A stretch of DNA of 64,000 nt from Amycolatopsis nigrescens CSC17Ta-90 (lineage in GTDB: Bacteria; Actinomycetota; Actinomycetes; Mycobacteriales; Pseudonocardiaceae): assembly GCF_000384315.1 (NCBI RefSeq), contig NZ_ARVW01000001.1, positions 3,844,157-3,908,156 of the forward strand, written 5' to 3'. The translations under genes were made by a program, and so were the position numbers. Under the pieces are notes generated by a model. It did not search any database, had not been told where the DNA came from, and saw only the letters and a program-made list of their open reading frames with translations. Positions 8,587 to 16,918 of the stretch are shown piece by piece. Within the stretch, counting starts at the first letter, position 1. Every line of letters starts with the position of its first letter.

Positions 8587-9041
8587 TTGACGGCGGGCTG
8601 GGCGTCTTCGGTGATCTTGGCGATCCGGATGACCCAGGGCAGCATGTTCTCCGCCTGGTAGGCGGCGATCTTGTGGTGCCCGTCCAGGATGAACCCGCGT
8701 CGCTCCGGGCCGTCGTTGAGCAGCACCGCCACCGGCCGGTGCCCGGTGCTGATCGCGGTGCGGTAGTAGGTCACCCTGTCCTCGTCGTCCGGCGGCCAGT
8801 TGTCGGTGGGCACCGGATCCGCCCACTCCTCGGCGATCCGGCCGGGCCCGGTGACCTTGTACCGGCCGTCCACCAGCATCGACAGCAGCGGGCGCAGCGT
8901 CTCGCTCAGCGGACGGCGGAGCTGACCGGTCGCCAGCGCGATCCGGAGGGCCGGTGCCAGATCGGGACGTTGTGGCGGCTGACCGCCGGGAACCTCGACT
9001 ACGCCGGCGCCGCCGGTGACCGTGACCTCTTCCACACTCAT
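8583..9041 (-). CDS. ParB-like-domain hypothetical protein
   Basis: 152 residues. The C-terminal half carries GFILDGHHKIAAYQAE, which resembles the D-G-x-H-R/K-x-x-A motif of the ParB/sulfiredoxin nucleotide-binding fold. No helix-turn-helix is present, so it is not a full chromosome-partition ParB. The N-terminal 40 residues are Gly/Pro-rich and low in complexity. Function unknown. The start overlaps the pxpC stop by four bases, so it is probably the last gene of the pxpBC transcript. Confidence 0.75.
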   Translation of the reverse strand: MSVEEVTVTGGAGVVEVPGGQPPQRPDLAPALRIALATGQLRRPLSETLRPLLSMLVDGRYKVTGPGRIAEEWADPVPTDNWPPDDEDRVTYYRTAISTGHRPVAVLLNDGPERRGFILDGHHKIAAYQAENMLPWVIRIAKITEDAQPAVN

Positions 9042-9898
9042 AAGGACGCCTGGAAGCGCACTAAGGTTCCTGGCCTGGCCTGCGCCAGCACAGGTAACGA
9101 CTTTCGTAGCACCACACCGATCACCGGGTAGCCGCCGGTGGTCGGATGATCGGCGAGGAAAATCACCGGCGACCCGTCCGGCGGCACCTGCACCGCGCCG
9201 GTGACCAGGCCCTCGCTGGGCAGTTCGGCGTCGGCTTTGGCCGCGGTGCGGCGCAGCGATCCGCCGTCCAGCCGCAGCCCCACCCGGTTGGACTCCGGGC
9301 TGACCGTCCAGTTCGCCGCCAGCTGCCCGGCGGGGTCGGTGAACCAGTCGTCGCGCGGCCCGAGCAGCACCGGCACCAGCAGCCGGTCCGGTGCAGCCGG
9401 AGGCGCGAGCACGTCCAGCCCGGCCGGCACCCCGCGCGCCTCGCCGAGCGGCAGCACGTCGCCGGGGCGCAGCGGCGGAGGTCCGATCTCTGAGAGCACG
9501 TCACGGGCACGGCTGCCCAGCTCCGGTGGCACGTCCAGGCCACCGGACACGGCCAGGTAGTTGCGCAGGCCGCGCTCCGGGGTGCCGACGGCCAGGGTTT
9601 GTCCCGGGGACAAATGCACCGGGGCGTGGCTGCCCACCGGCCGCCGGTCCACCGTGACCGGCACCGCCGGTCCGGTCACCGCGACCGTGCAGGACGCCCT
9701 CGCCCGCACCCGCAGGCCGCCGAGCAGCAGCTCGATCCCGGCCGCGCCCTCGGGGTTGCCGACCAGCCGGTTGGCCAGCCGCAGCGCCGGCACGTCGAGC
9801 GCGCCGGACGGCGGCACCCCGAGGTGCGCGTAGCCGGGGCGGCCGAGGTCCTGGATCAGCGCGGCCGAACCGGTTTCGAGTACCTCGAGCTCCCTCAC
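9038..9898 (-). CDS. pxpC: 5-oxoprolinase subunit C / biotin-dependent carboxyltransferase family (PxpC, KipA-like)
   Basis: 286 residues with the typical opening (GSAALIQDLGRPGYAHLGVP) and internal RNYLAVSGGLDVP and ILADHPTTGGYPVIG-like segments (here FLADHPTTGGYPVIG) of the PxpC/KipA/urea-amidolyase family. With PxpB and PxpA it forms an ATP-dependent 5-oxoprolinase converting pyroglutamate to glutamate. It overlaps pxpB by four bases. No pxpA (LamB/YcsF) gene is found in this window. Confidence 0.88.
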   Translation of the reverse strand: MRELEVLETGSAALIQDLGRPGYAHLGVPPSGALDVPALRLANRLVGNPEGAAGIELLLGGLRVRARASCTVAVTGPAVPVTVDRRPVGSHAPVHLSPGQTLAVGTPERGLRNYLAVSGGLDVPPELGSRARDVLSEIGPPPLRPGDVLPLGEARGVPAGLDVLAPPAAPDRLLVPVLLGPRDDWFTDPAGQLAANWTVSPESNRVGLRLDGGSLRRTAAKADAELPSEGLVTGAVQVPPDGSPVIFLADHPTTGGYPVIGVVLRKSLPVLAQARPGTLVRFQASL

Positions 9899-10506
9899 CC
9901 GGCACTCCGGAAGCGCACCCGGTCGCCGGGCGCCAGCAGCGCCGGCGGATCCGCGCGCGGATCGAAGAGCACCGCGTCGGTGTGCCCGAGCAGCCGCCAG
10001 CCGCCGGGGGACGAACGCGGGTAGATCCCGGTGAACTCGCCCGCCACGGCCACCGAACCGGCGGGCACCTTCGTCCTGGGAGTGTCCAATCTGGACTGCT
10101 GGAGCGGCTCGGGCAGTCCGGTCAGATAGCCGAACCCCGGGGCGAACCCGGTGAAGGCGACGGTGTATTCGGCCTCGGTGTGCAGCCGGATCACCTCGTC
10201 CACGCCGATTTCCGCGGTCCGCGCCACCAGTTCCAGGTCGGCGCCGTCGTAGTGCACGTCCAGCACGATCTCGTCCGGCTCGGCCGAGGGCGGATGCGCT
10301 AGATCGGCCTCTTCGACGATCACGCGAACCTGTTCGAGCACCGCGGTTCCCGGCCTGCCCACCACCAGCACGCTGCGTGCGCCCGGCACCAGCTCGACCA
10401 GATCGGGCAGGTCGCGCGCGGCGATGGTGGCGCGGACGGCGTTCACCTCGGCCAGTGACGAACAGTCCACAATGCTCGCGTACGCCCCGCTTCGCCGCCA
10501 GCGCAT
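9895..10506 (-). CDS. pxpB: 5-oxoprolinase subunit B (PxpB, KipI-like)
   Basis: 203 residues of the allophanate-hydrolase subunit 1 / KipI family. The family core is visible as HTEAEYTVAFTGFAPGFGYL followed by LPEPLQQSRLDTPRTKVPAGSVAVAG and a closing SPGGWRLLGHT. It would work with PxpC in pyroglutamate hydrolysis. The gene is first of a tightly packed set pxpB-pxpC-ParB-like, and only 10 bases separate its start from the stop of the nitrobindin gene upstream, so it may be read from that promoter. Confidence 0.88.
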   Translation of the reverse strand: MRWRRSGAYASIVDCSSLAEVNAVRATIAARDLPDLVELVPGARSVLVVGRPGTAVLEQVRVIVEEADLAHPPSAEPDEIVLDVHYDGADLELVARTAEIGVDEVIRLHTEAEYTVAFTGFAPGFGYLTGLPEPLQQSRLDTPRTKVPAGSVAVAGEFTGIYPRSSPGGWRLLGHTDAVLFDPRADPPALLAPGDRVRFRSAG

Positions 10507-10516
10507 GGCGAAGCGG

Positions 10517-11143
10517 TTAGCCGGCCACTCGGTGCAGATAGACGGAGACGTGCGGCTGCATCGGCTCGCCGACCATGGCGCGCTCCTCGACGTAACCGAG
10601 GTCGCCGTTGTTCACGATCCCGTACAGCCGCTTCGCGCCGGTGACCTCCTTGGCGCTCGCGCTGCGCACCACCGCGTCGGTGCCCAGCTCCCAGGAGGTC
10701 TGGCCGCCGGTGGCGCCGTAGAACAGCTCGATGATGCCGGTGTTGTGCGCCAGCAGCAGTTCGAGGGAGTCGTCCGGCTGCGGGCGCCACCAGCCGGTCT
10801 CCCGCGCGGCGGGACGGATCACGTTGCCGTCGTCGTCCAGCAGCCAGGAACGCGCCTCGTGGTGCAGGAACGGCCTGCCGTCGTGCGAGATGGTGACCCG
10901 CTGGACCAGCCGCCGGGGCCCCTCGATGGTGGGGTAGTTGACCTCGCCTTCGCCCTGCCAGACGCCGACCAGCGGCAGCAGTGCGAGGCAGGCGTCGTGC
11001 AGGTTCGGGCCTTCGCGCAGGTTAGCCGTGTCCGCCGGGATCGGCAGCTCGGGCAGCTCACCGTACGGAGGTAGGTTTCGGGCACGCGTGCTCTCCGCGC
11101 GCTCGGCCGCGGCCTGGATGGCGTCGTCGCCGCTGACAGTCAT
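10517..11143 (-). CDS. Nitrobindin-like heme-binding beta-barrel protein
   Basis: 208 residues from ATG 11143. It has the G-x-W-x-G-x-G motif (GVWQGEGE) early in the barrel and the ending MQPHVSVYLHRV of the FABP-like/THAP4 nitrobindin family, which binds ferric heme and is linked to nitric oxide and peroxynitrite chemistry. The N-terminal ~45 residues are an unstructured acidic/polar lead. M. tuberculosis Rv0813c occupies the same position. The longer upstream frame covers the small ORF at 11,158 and was not used. Confidence 0.85.
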   Translation of the reverse strand: MTVSGDDAIQAAAERAESTRARNLPPYGELPELPIPADTANLREGPNLHDACLALLPLVGVWQGEGEVNYPTIEGPRRLVQRVTISHDGRPFLHHEARSWLLDDDGNVIRPAARETGWWRPQPDDSLELLLAHNTGIIELFYGATGGQTSWELGTDAVVRSASAKEVTGAKRLYGIVNNGDLGYVEERAMVGEPMQPHVSVYLHRVAG

Positions 11144-11157
11144 GGCTGGGTCCGGGC

Positions 11158-11256
11158 TCAGCGGTGGTCCGAGTACAGCCGGTAGACCACGTAGAGCGCG
11201 AACCAGCTGATCGCCAGTCCCGCGAGCACCAGCATTCCGGTAAACAGAATCTCCAC
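11158..11256 (-). CDS. 32-residue single-span membrane peptide
   Basis: A short frame from GTG 11256 encoding 32 residues: MEILFTGMLVLAGLAISWFA is followed by LYVVYRLYSDHR. Residues ~4-26 form one membrane helix and the C-terminus is basic and polar. It sits 14 bases upstream of the nitrobindin start on the same strand, suggesting one transcript. I see no good Shine-Dalgarno sequence; the next in-frame ATG is codon 8. The codon pattern and clean helix-plus-tail layout support a real gene, but the function is unknown. Confidence 0.6.
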   Translation of the reverse strand: MEILFTGMLVLAGLAISWFALYVVYRLYSDHR

Positions 11257-11333
11257 GCCCAGCAGGATAGACCGTGCCCGCCCGGCTGGCTCCGCGCAGG
11301 GCGCACCCGGTGAGCACGGTCACCCGGACGCGA

Positions 11334-11377
11334 CGAAGGATGCCTCCCGCGCGTATTCGCGCTGAAGGCGTCCTTCG
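11334..11377 (-). terminator. Hairpin terminator after sseC
   Basis: An imperfect inverted repeat: CGAAGGA/TCCTTCG outer arms, GCCT/AGGC next, and GCGCG-TATT-CGCGC at the tip. It lies 10 bases past the sseC stop and upstream of the small membrane-peptide gene. Confidence 0.65.
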
Positions 11378-11386
11378 GTTCGGGTG

Positions 11387-11695
11387 TCAGGCGACCGCGA
11401 CGGCGACCTGGTGCAGACCGGGGCCGCCGGCCGAGACCGAGGCCTCGCCGTTGCCGGTCTTGTGCAGGGCGCGCACGGTCCACTCGCCGGGCGCGGCGTA
11501 GAACCGGAAGTCACCCTCCGGCGAGGTGACGACCTCGCCGGTGAAGTCGCCGCCGGAGTCGAGCAGCCGGACGAAGGCACCGCTCACCGGGCCTTCGGTG
11601 CCGGTGACCTTGCCGGCCAGCACCACCTGTCCGTTCGTGTCGATGTCCGCCGGGGTGGCCGTCTGCGCCGGAGCGCCGCAACCGTCATTCGCCAT
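11387..11695 (-). CDS. sseC: SseC-type DUF1416 protein, sulfurtransferase partner
   Basis: 102 residues of DUF1416. The family core is clear: G-x-V-x-G-x-V-x-GAFVRLLDSGGDFTGEVV and FRFYAAPGEWTVRAL, followed by G-N-G. The fold is a small transthyretin-like beta sandwich. In mycobacteria sseC always follows cysA (Rv0814c-Rv0815c), and here the ATG overlaps the rhodanese stop by one base (TAATG), so the two are translationally coupled. A role in sulfur transfer is inferred from this constant pairing; no catalytic motif is visible. Confidence 0.9.
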   Translation of the reverse strand: MANDGCGAPAQTATPADIDTNGQVVLAGKVTGTEGPVSGAFVRLLDSGGDFTGEVVTSPEGDFRFYAAPGEWTVRALHKTGNGEASVSAGGPGLHQVAVAVA

Positions 11696-12531
11696 TACTT
11701 CGCTCCCAACTCGACCGGCACGCCGACCAGCGAGCCGTATTCGGTCCATGAACCGTCGTAGTTCTTCACGTCCGTCTGGCCGAGCAGCTCGTGCAGCGCG
11801 AACCACGCGATGGACGAGCGCTCCCCGATCCGGCAGTACGCGATGGTCGGCTTGGACTCGTCCAGACCGGCTTCGCTGTACAGCTCGCGGATCTCCTCTT
11901 CGGACTTGAAGGTGCCGTCCTCGTTGGCCACCTTGGCCCACGGCACGTTCAGCGCACCCGGGATGTGCCCCGGCACCTGCGCGACCTCCTGCGGGAGGTG
12001 GGCCGGCGCGAGCAGCTTGCCGGCGAACTCGTCGGGCGAGCGCACGTCCACGTAGTTCTTGTCGCCGATGGACGCCACGACCTCGTCGCGGAACGCGCGG
12101 ATCGAAGTGTCCGGCTCCTTCGCCTGGTAAGTGGTGGCTTCGCGCTTCACCTCGTCGCTGTTGAGCTCGCGGCCGTCCAGCTCCCACTTCTTGCGGCCGC
12201 CGTCGAGCAGCTGCACCTTCTCGTGCCCGTACAGCTTGAAGTACCAGTAGGCGTAGGCCGCGAACCAGTTGTTGTTGCCGCCGTACAGGATCACCTGGTC
12301 GTCGCTGCTGATGCCCTTCTCGGACAACAACTTCTCGAAGTCCGCCTTACCGACGAAGTCGCGGCGGACCGCGTCCTGCAAGTCCTTGCGCCAGTCGAGT
12401 TTCACCGCGCCGCGGATGTGCCCGCCGTCGTAGGCGGTGGTGTCCTCATCGACCTCGGCGAACACGACGCCGGGGGTGTCCAGGTTGTCCTCTGCCCACT
12501 GGGTGGTGACCAGGACGTCTTCACGGCTCAT
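11695..12531 (-). CDS. cysA: Thiosulfate sulfurtransferase (two-domain rhodanese)
   Basis: 278 residues with two rhodanese domains. The C-terminal domain has the active-site loop CRIGERS with the persulfide-forming Cys233; the equivalent N-terminal position (YGGNNNW) lacks Cys and is structural. VRSPDEF and HIPGALNVPW are the CH2 motifs. It transfers sulfane sulfur from thiosulfate to acceptors such as cyanide or thiols. It matches M. tuberculosis CysA2/CysA3. The operon order is leader peptide, DUF4395 protein, cysA, sseC, pointing to cysteine- or sulfur-dependent control. Confidence 0.95.
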   Translation of the reverse strand: MSREDVLVTTQWAEDNLDTPGVVFAEVDEDTTAYDGGHIRGAVKLDWRKDLQDAVRRDFVGKADFEKLLSEKGISSDDQVILYGGNNNWFAAYAYWYFKLYGHEKVQLLDGGRKKWELDGRELNSDEVKREATTYQAKEPDTSIRAFRDEVVASIGDKNYVDVRSPDEFAGKLLAPAHLPQEVAQVPGHIPGALNVPWAKVANEDGTFKSEEEIRELYSEAGLDESKPTIAYCRIGERSSIAWFALHELLGQTDVKNYDGSWTEYGSLVGVPVELGAK

Positions 12532-12585
12532 GAAGCGGCACTCACTTTCTTGTGTTCGGGATTTACAAGGGCTTTCCGGACAGGC

Positions 12586-13020
12586 TCAGGTGGGCTGCCC
12601 GGCCGGGCCGATCCGGCGGATCAGCAGGTACATCTCGCAGCCGAGGCAGAAGTCGAACGCCGCGTTCAGGAAGGCGGCGAACAGTGCGAACGCGGTCGCG
12701 ATCACCCCGAGCGGGAGCACGCCCGCCGCATAGCCGACGGTGCCGACCAGCGCGAACACGAACCCGACGGCCTGTGCGAACCGCAGCGGCGCCGCGTCCT
12801 CGCGTTCGGTCGTCGGCCCGAGCCGCGGGGCGACCAGGTACCGGTAGATCAGCGCGTACGGGGCCGGCTTCAGCCCGATGAACGCACCGATCGCGAAGAC
12901 GACCGTCTGCGCGGCCAACAGCGGCCACCAGCCGGTGATCAGCACCACCGCGAGCACGATGGTGGTCAGGATGGCCGCGAACCGCGGTCCACGCGGGTCT
13001 ACGGCTGGTCCTGCTGACAT
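12586..13020 (-). CDS. DUF4395 membrane protein
   Basis: 144 residues with four predicted membrane spans. It starts MSAGPAVDPRGPRFAAILT, the conserved DUF4395 opening, and has a C-terminal CxxC (FDFCLGC) followed by EMYLLIRR. DUF4395 proteins often sit next to thioredoxins and rhodaneses, as here, and the CxxC pair suggests a membrane redox or sulfur-carrier role, which is inference. It is the first full gene after the leader peptide, 55 bases before cysA. Confidence 0.85.
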   Translation of the reverse strand: MSAGPAVDPRGPRFAAILTTIVLAVVLITGWWPLLAAQTVVFAIGAFIGLKPAPYALIYRYLVAPRLGPTTEREDAAPLRFAQAVGFVFALVGTVGYAAGVLPLGVIATAFALFAAFLNAAFDFCLGCEMYLLIRRIGPAGQPT

Positions 13021-13125
13021 GGCACCTCCCGAAAATCTTGTCGGGGGAACGCGCGGACAACGCGCGAAAAGGCTGGAGCTACCGGGGGTTTTCGGCGGAC
13101 CGCGGGTCGGTGACGTCGGTGGACG

Positions 13126-13224
13126 TCAGCGACAGGTCCGCGGAGCCGGACACAGGCTGCTGCGCACGCGGCACAGATCGACTGCGCGGCGCTGCGTCAG
13201 CAGAGTTGTCGGCAGCTTGTCCAC
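13126..13224 (-). CDS. Cysteine-containing leader peptide (putative attenuator) upstream of DUF4395-cysA-sseC
   Basis: A 32-residue frame from GTG 13224: MDKLPTTLLTQRRAVDLCRV, then RSSLCPAPRTCR. The core LLTQRRAVDLCRVRSSLC matches the actinobacterial 'putative leader peptide' family (L-T-x-R-x-x-V-D-L-x-R-V-x-S-x-L-C) found before sulfur genes. Three Cys lie at positions 18, 25 and 31. There is no Shine-Dalgarno; instead TACTCT ends seven bases before the GTG, the spacing of a -10 box for a leaderless mRNA. In mycobacteria, polycysteine leaderless ORFs attenuate sulfur operons according to cysteine supply. Here 105 bases separate its stop from the DUF4395 start. Confidence 0.8.
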   Translation of the reverse strand: MDKLPTTLLTQRRAVDLCRVRSSLCPAPRTCR

Positions 13225-13231
13225 GGCGGTC

Positions 13232-13237
13232 AGAGTA
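13232..13237 (-). promoter_or_regulatory. -10 element of the leaderless leader-peptide transcript
   Basis: TACTCT (reverse strand) fits TANNNT and ends seven bases upstream of GTG 13224, so transcription would begin at or very near the start codon. No strong -35 box is evident. Confidence 0.55.
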
Positions 13238-13267
13238 CCCAGACTTCCCTCAGAGTGGGAACAGCGT

Positions 13268-13711
13268 TCATTCACTGAGACGAATCCCAGACTGCGGGAG
13301 ATGCGGCCCCAGCGCGTCCAGCAGCTCGCCGCTTTTCGGCAGCCCGCCGACCCGCAGCAGCTCACGGCCGTCCGGGGCCAGCGCCAGTGTGGTGGGGGTG
13401 CGCAGCACGCCGAGGTCGCGCGCGACCTCGGGCCGCTCGGTCACGTCCAGGTCCACGTGCCGCAGGCCTTCGGTGCGCTCGGCCAGCGCCGACAGCAGGG
13501 CGCGGGTGTGCCGGCAGGGGGCGCAGAAGGTGGTGGAGATCTGCACCAGGGTGACCGGGGCGGACGGGTTCAGTGCCTCGGCGACCGGCGCCGGCAGGGT
13601 GTGCCCGGCGCTCGGGCGGGCCGACCGGATCCGGCCGTTGCGGGCCCGCAGCACGGCACCGGCGACCAGGCCGGCGACCAGCGTGCCGAGCAGTACCCAC
13701 AACCCGATCAC
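13268..13711 (-). CDS. Membrane-anchored thioredoxin-like protein
   Basis: 147 residues. A single N-terminal membrane helix (IGLWVLLGTLVAGLVAGAVL) is followed by a thioredoxin domain with the active site C63-A-P-C66 in TTFCAPCRHTR and a cis-Pro region (LRTPTTLALAP). It is oriented like the downstream sulfur operon and matches ThiX (Rv0816c) in M. tuberculosis. Probably an extracytoplasmic thiol-disulfide oxidoreductase or a reductant for the rhodanese system. It follows the lmeA-like gene by only six bases, so those two are co-transcribed; the leader peptide with its own promoter follows. Confidence 0.88.
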   Translation of the reverse strand: MIGLWVLLGTLVAGLVAGAVLRARNGRIRSARPSAGHTLPAPVAEALNPSAPVTLVQISTTFCAPCRHTRALLSALAERTEGLRHVDLDVTERPEVARDLGVLRTPTTLALAPDGRELLRVGGLPKSGELLDALGPHLPQSGIRLSE

Positions 13712-13717
13712 CTGCGA

Positions 13718-15548
<1,831 letters not shown>

Positions 15549-15573
15549 GCTCGTCCGCCGGTAGGCTCGCGCC

Positions 15574-16488
15574 ATGCTGAACGCGGTGTGGGCCGATGAG
15601 CTCGATGAGGCCGGCACGGCCGAAGTGCGTGCGCTGCTGCTCGCCGCGCGCGAGACGGACGGTTCGCCGGAGGTGACCGCCGACGGCCCGCTGCCGTCGG
15701 AGTTCGGCGGTGGGGCGCAGCTGCTCGCGCGGTCCGATGGCGAGCTGGTCGGGTACGCGCATCTGGACACCGCGGGCGACGCTTTCGGCCGTCAGGTCGC
15801 CGAGTTGATCGTGCGCCCGGACCGTCGCCGCCGCGGTTTCGCGACGTCGATGGTGCAGGCGCTGGTGGAGCGGGCCGGGGTGGCCGAGCCGCGGGACGGG
15901 CTGCGGGTGTGGTCGCACGGCGACCATCCCGGTGCGGCCAGGCTGGCCGAGCGCGCCGGCTTTTCGCGGGCACGCGAGCTGTTGGTGATGCAGGTGGCGG
16001 CCGAGGGCGCGGACTGGCCGGAGCCGAGCTTGCCGCCCGGGGTCTCGCTGCGCACTTTCGAGCCGGGCCGGGACGAGGAGGCGGTCGCCGCGGTGAACGC
16101 GCGCGCCTTCGACTGGCATCCCGAACAGGGCAGCCTCACCGCGGCGGATATTCGCGACGCGGAGAGCTGGTTCGACCCGGCCGGGTTCTTCCTCGCCGAG
16201 GACTCGTCCGGCAGGCTGCTCGGTTTCCACTGGACGAAGGTGCATCCGCCGAACCCGTATCGGTTCGGTGGCGCTCCGGTCGGCGAGGTCTACGTGGTCG
16301 GTGTCGACCCGGCCGCGCAGGGCGGCGGGCTCGGCAAGGCGCTCACCGTGGCCGGCCTGCGCTTCCTGCGCGACGCAGGGCTCGGCCAGGTGATCCTCTA
16401 CGTCGAAGGCGACAACGCCCCGGCCGTCGCGGTCTACCAGCGGCTCGGCTTCACGCGGTACGAAGTCGACGTGCAGTACGCGCGGTAG
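15574..16488 (+). CDS. mshD: Mycothiol synthase (acetyltransferase)
   Basis: 304 residues containing two GNAT domains in tandem: the first with VRPDRRRRGFATSMVQALV, the second with VGVDPAAQGGGLGKALTVAG and the acetyl-CoA binding turn. It acetylates Cys-GlcN-Ins to complete mycothiol, the main low-molecular-weight thiol of actinobacteria. Its presence firmly places the organism in that phylum. Synteny (Rv0818-Rv0819) agrees. Confidence 0.95.
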   Translation: MLNAVWADELDEAGTAEVRALLLAARETDGSPEVTADGPLPSEFGGGAQLLARSDGELVGYAHLDTAGDAFGRQVAELIVRPDRRRRGFATSMVQALVERAGVAEPRDGLRVWSHGDHPGAARLAERAGFSRARELLVMQVAAEGADWPEPSLPPGVSLRTFEPGRDEEAVAAVNARAFDWHPEQGSLTAADIRDAESWFDPAGFFLAEDSSGRLLGFHWTKVHPPNPYRFGGAPVGEVYVVGVDPAAQGGGLGKALTVAGLRFLRDAGLGQVILYVEGDNAPAVAVYQRLGFTRYEVDVQYAR

Positions 16489-16497
16489 TCCCCAGGG

Positions 16498-16527
16498 TTG
16501 TCCACAGTTGCGCGCACCTGTGGACAA
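16498..16527. promoter_or_regulatory. Inverted pair of DnaA-box-like sequences / hairpin after mshD
   Basis: TTGTCCACAG (16498-16507) and CTGTGGACAA (16518-16527) form a perfect 10-bp inverted repeat with a 10-base loop. TTGTCCACA equals the actinobacterial DnaA-box consensus. It begins 10 bases after the mshD stop, so it could equally be a simple transcription terminator. Confidence 0.55.
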
Positions 16528-16798
16528 CTCCGCTCGACGGGCCTGTTGCGGGGCGTGGTGGCGATAGGCTGGAGCGGGGCCGCCCCCCGGGATGGGTGGG
16601 GGTTGTGCGGGTGCGGGAATAGAAGTCCGAGAATTGTTCGGGAATGGTGAAATCGGGCGATGGCTAAGTGGTGGGGGCCACGGCGCGCCCGTTTTGTTAA
16701 CCCGTAGCCAGCGGGGTGTCACCCTGAGCAAACCGGCAGGTCACGGGCAGGACACAGGGGCCTCTCGGCTGAGTAGCTCTGCTCACAATGGCCGGCTT
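16528..16798. other. Intergenic region between mshD and pstS
   Basis: About 270 bases without a credible gene on either strand. It includes an A/T-rich point (TTTTGTTAACCC around 16,690). Promoter elements for pstS should lie at its right end together with the PHO box; I cannot assign -35/-10 boxes with confidence. Confidence 0.4.
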
Positions 16799-16820
16799 GT
16801 TCACCTTCCGTTCATCTGCT
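16799..16820 (+). promoter_or_regulatory. PHO box (PhoP/RegX3-type operator) upstream of pstS
   Basis: Two adjacent 11-base direct repeats, GTTCACCTTCC (16799-16809) and GTTCATCTGCT (16810-16820). Both start with the GTTCA-C/T core of the actinomycete PHO box, and the 11-base period is diagnostic. Located 99 bases before the pstS start, it implies phosphate-starvation induction of pstSCAB. Confidence 0.8.
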
Positions 16821-16918
16821 GCCGACCACCTGTCCATTGTGGCTCCCTAGTGTCCGGAGCCGACGCGGCAAGCTGCCCGCGACTCACCCGAACGGCTTCA
16901 TAGCTGGAGGAATCAGAA

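Noticed and set aside
16528..16798. GlnR operator in front of pstS
   Set aside because: GTTAACCCGTAGCC looks loosely similar, but the GlnR-type a/b-site pattern with correct spacing is missing.
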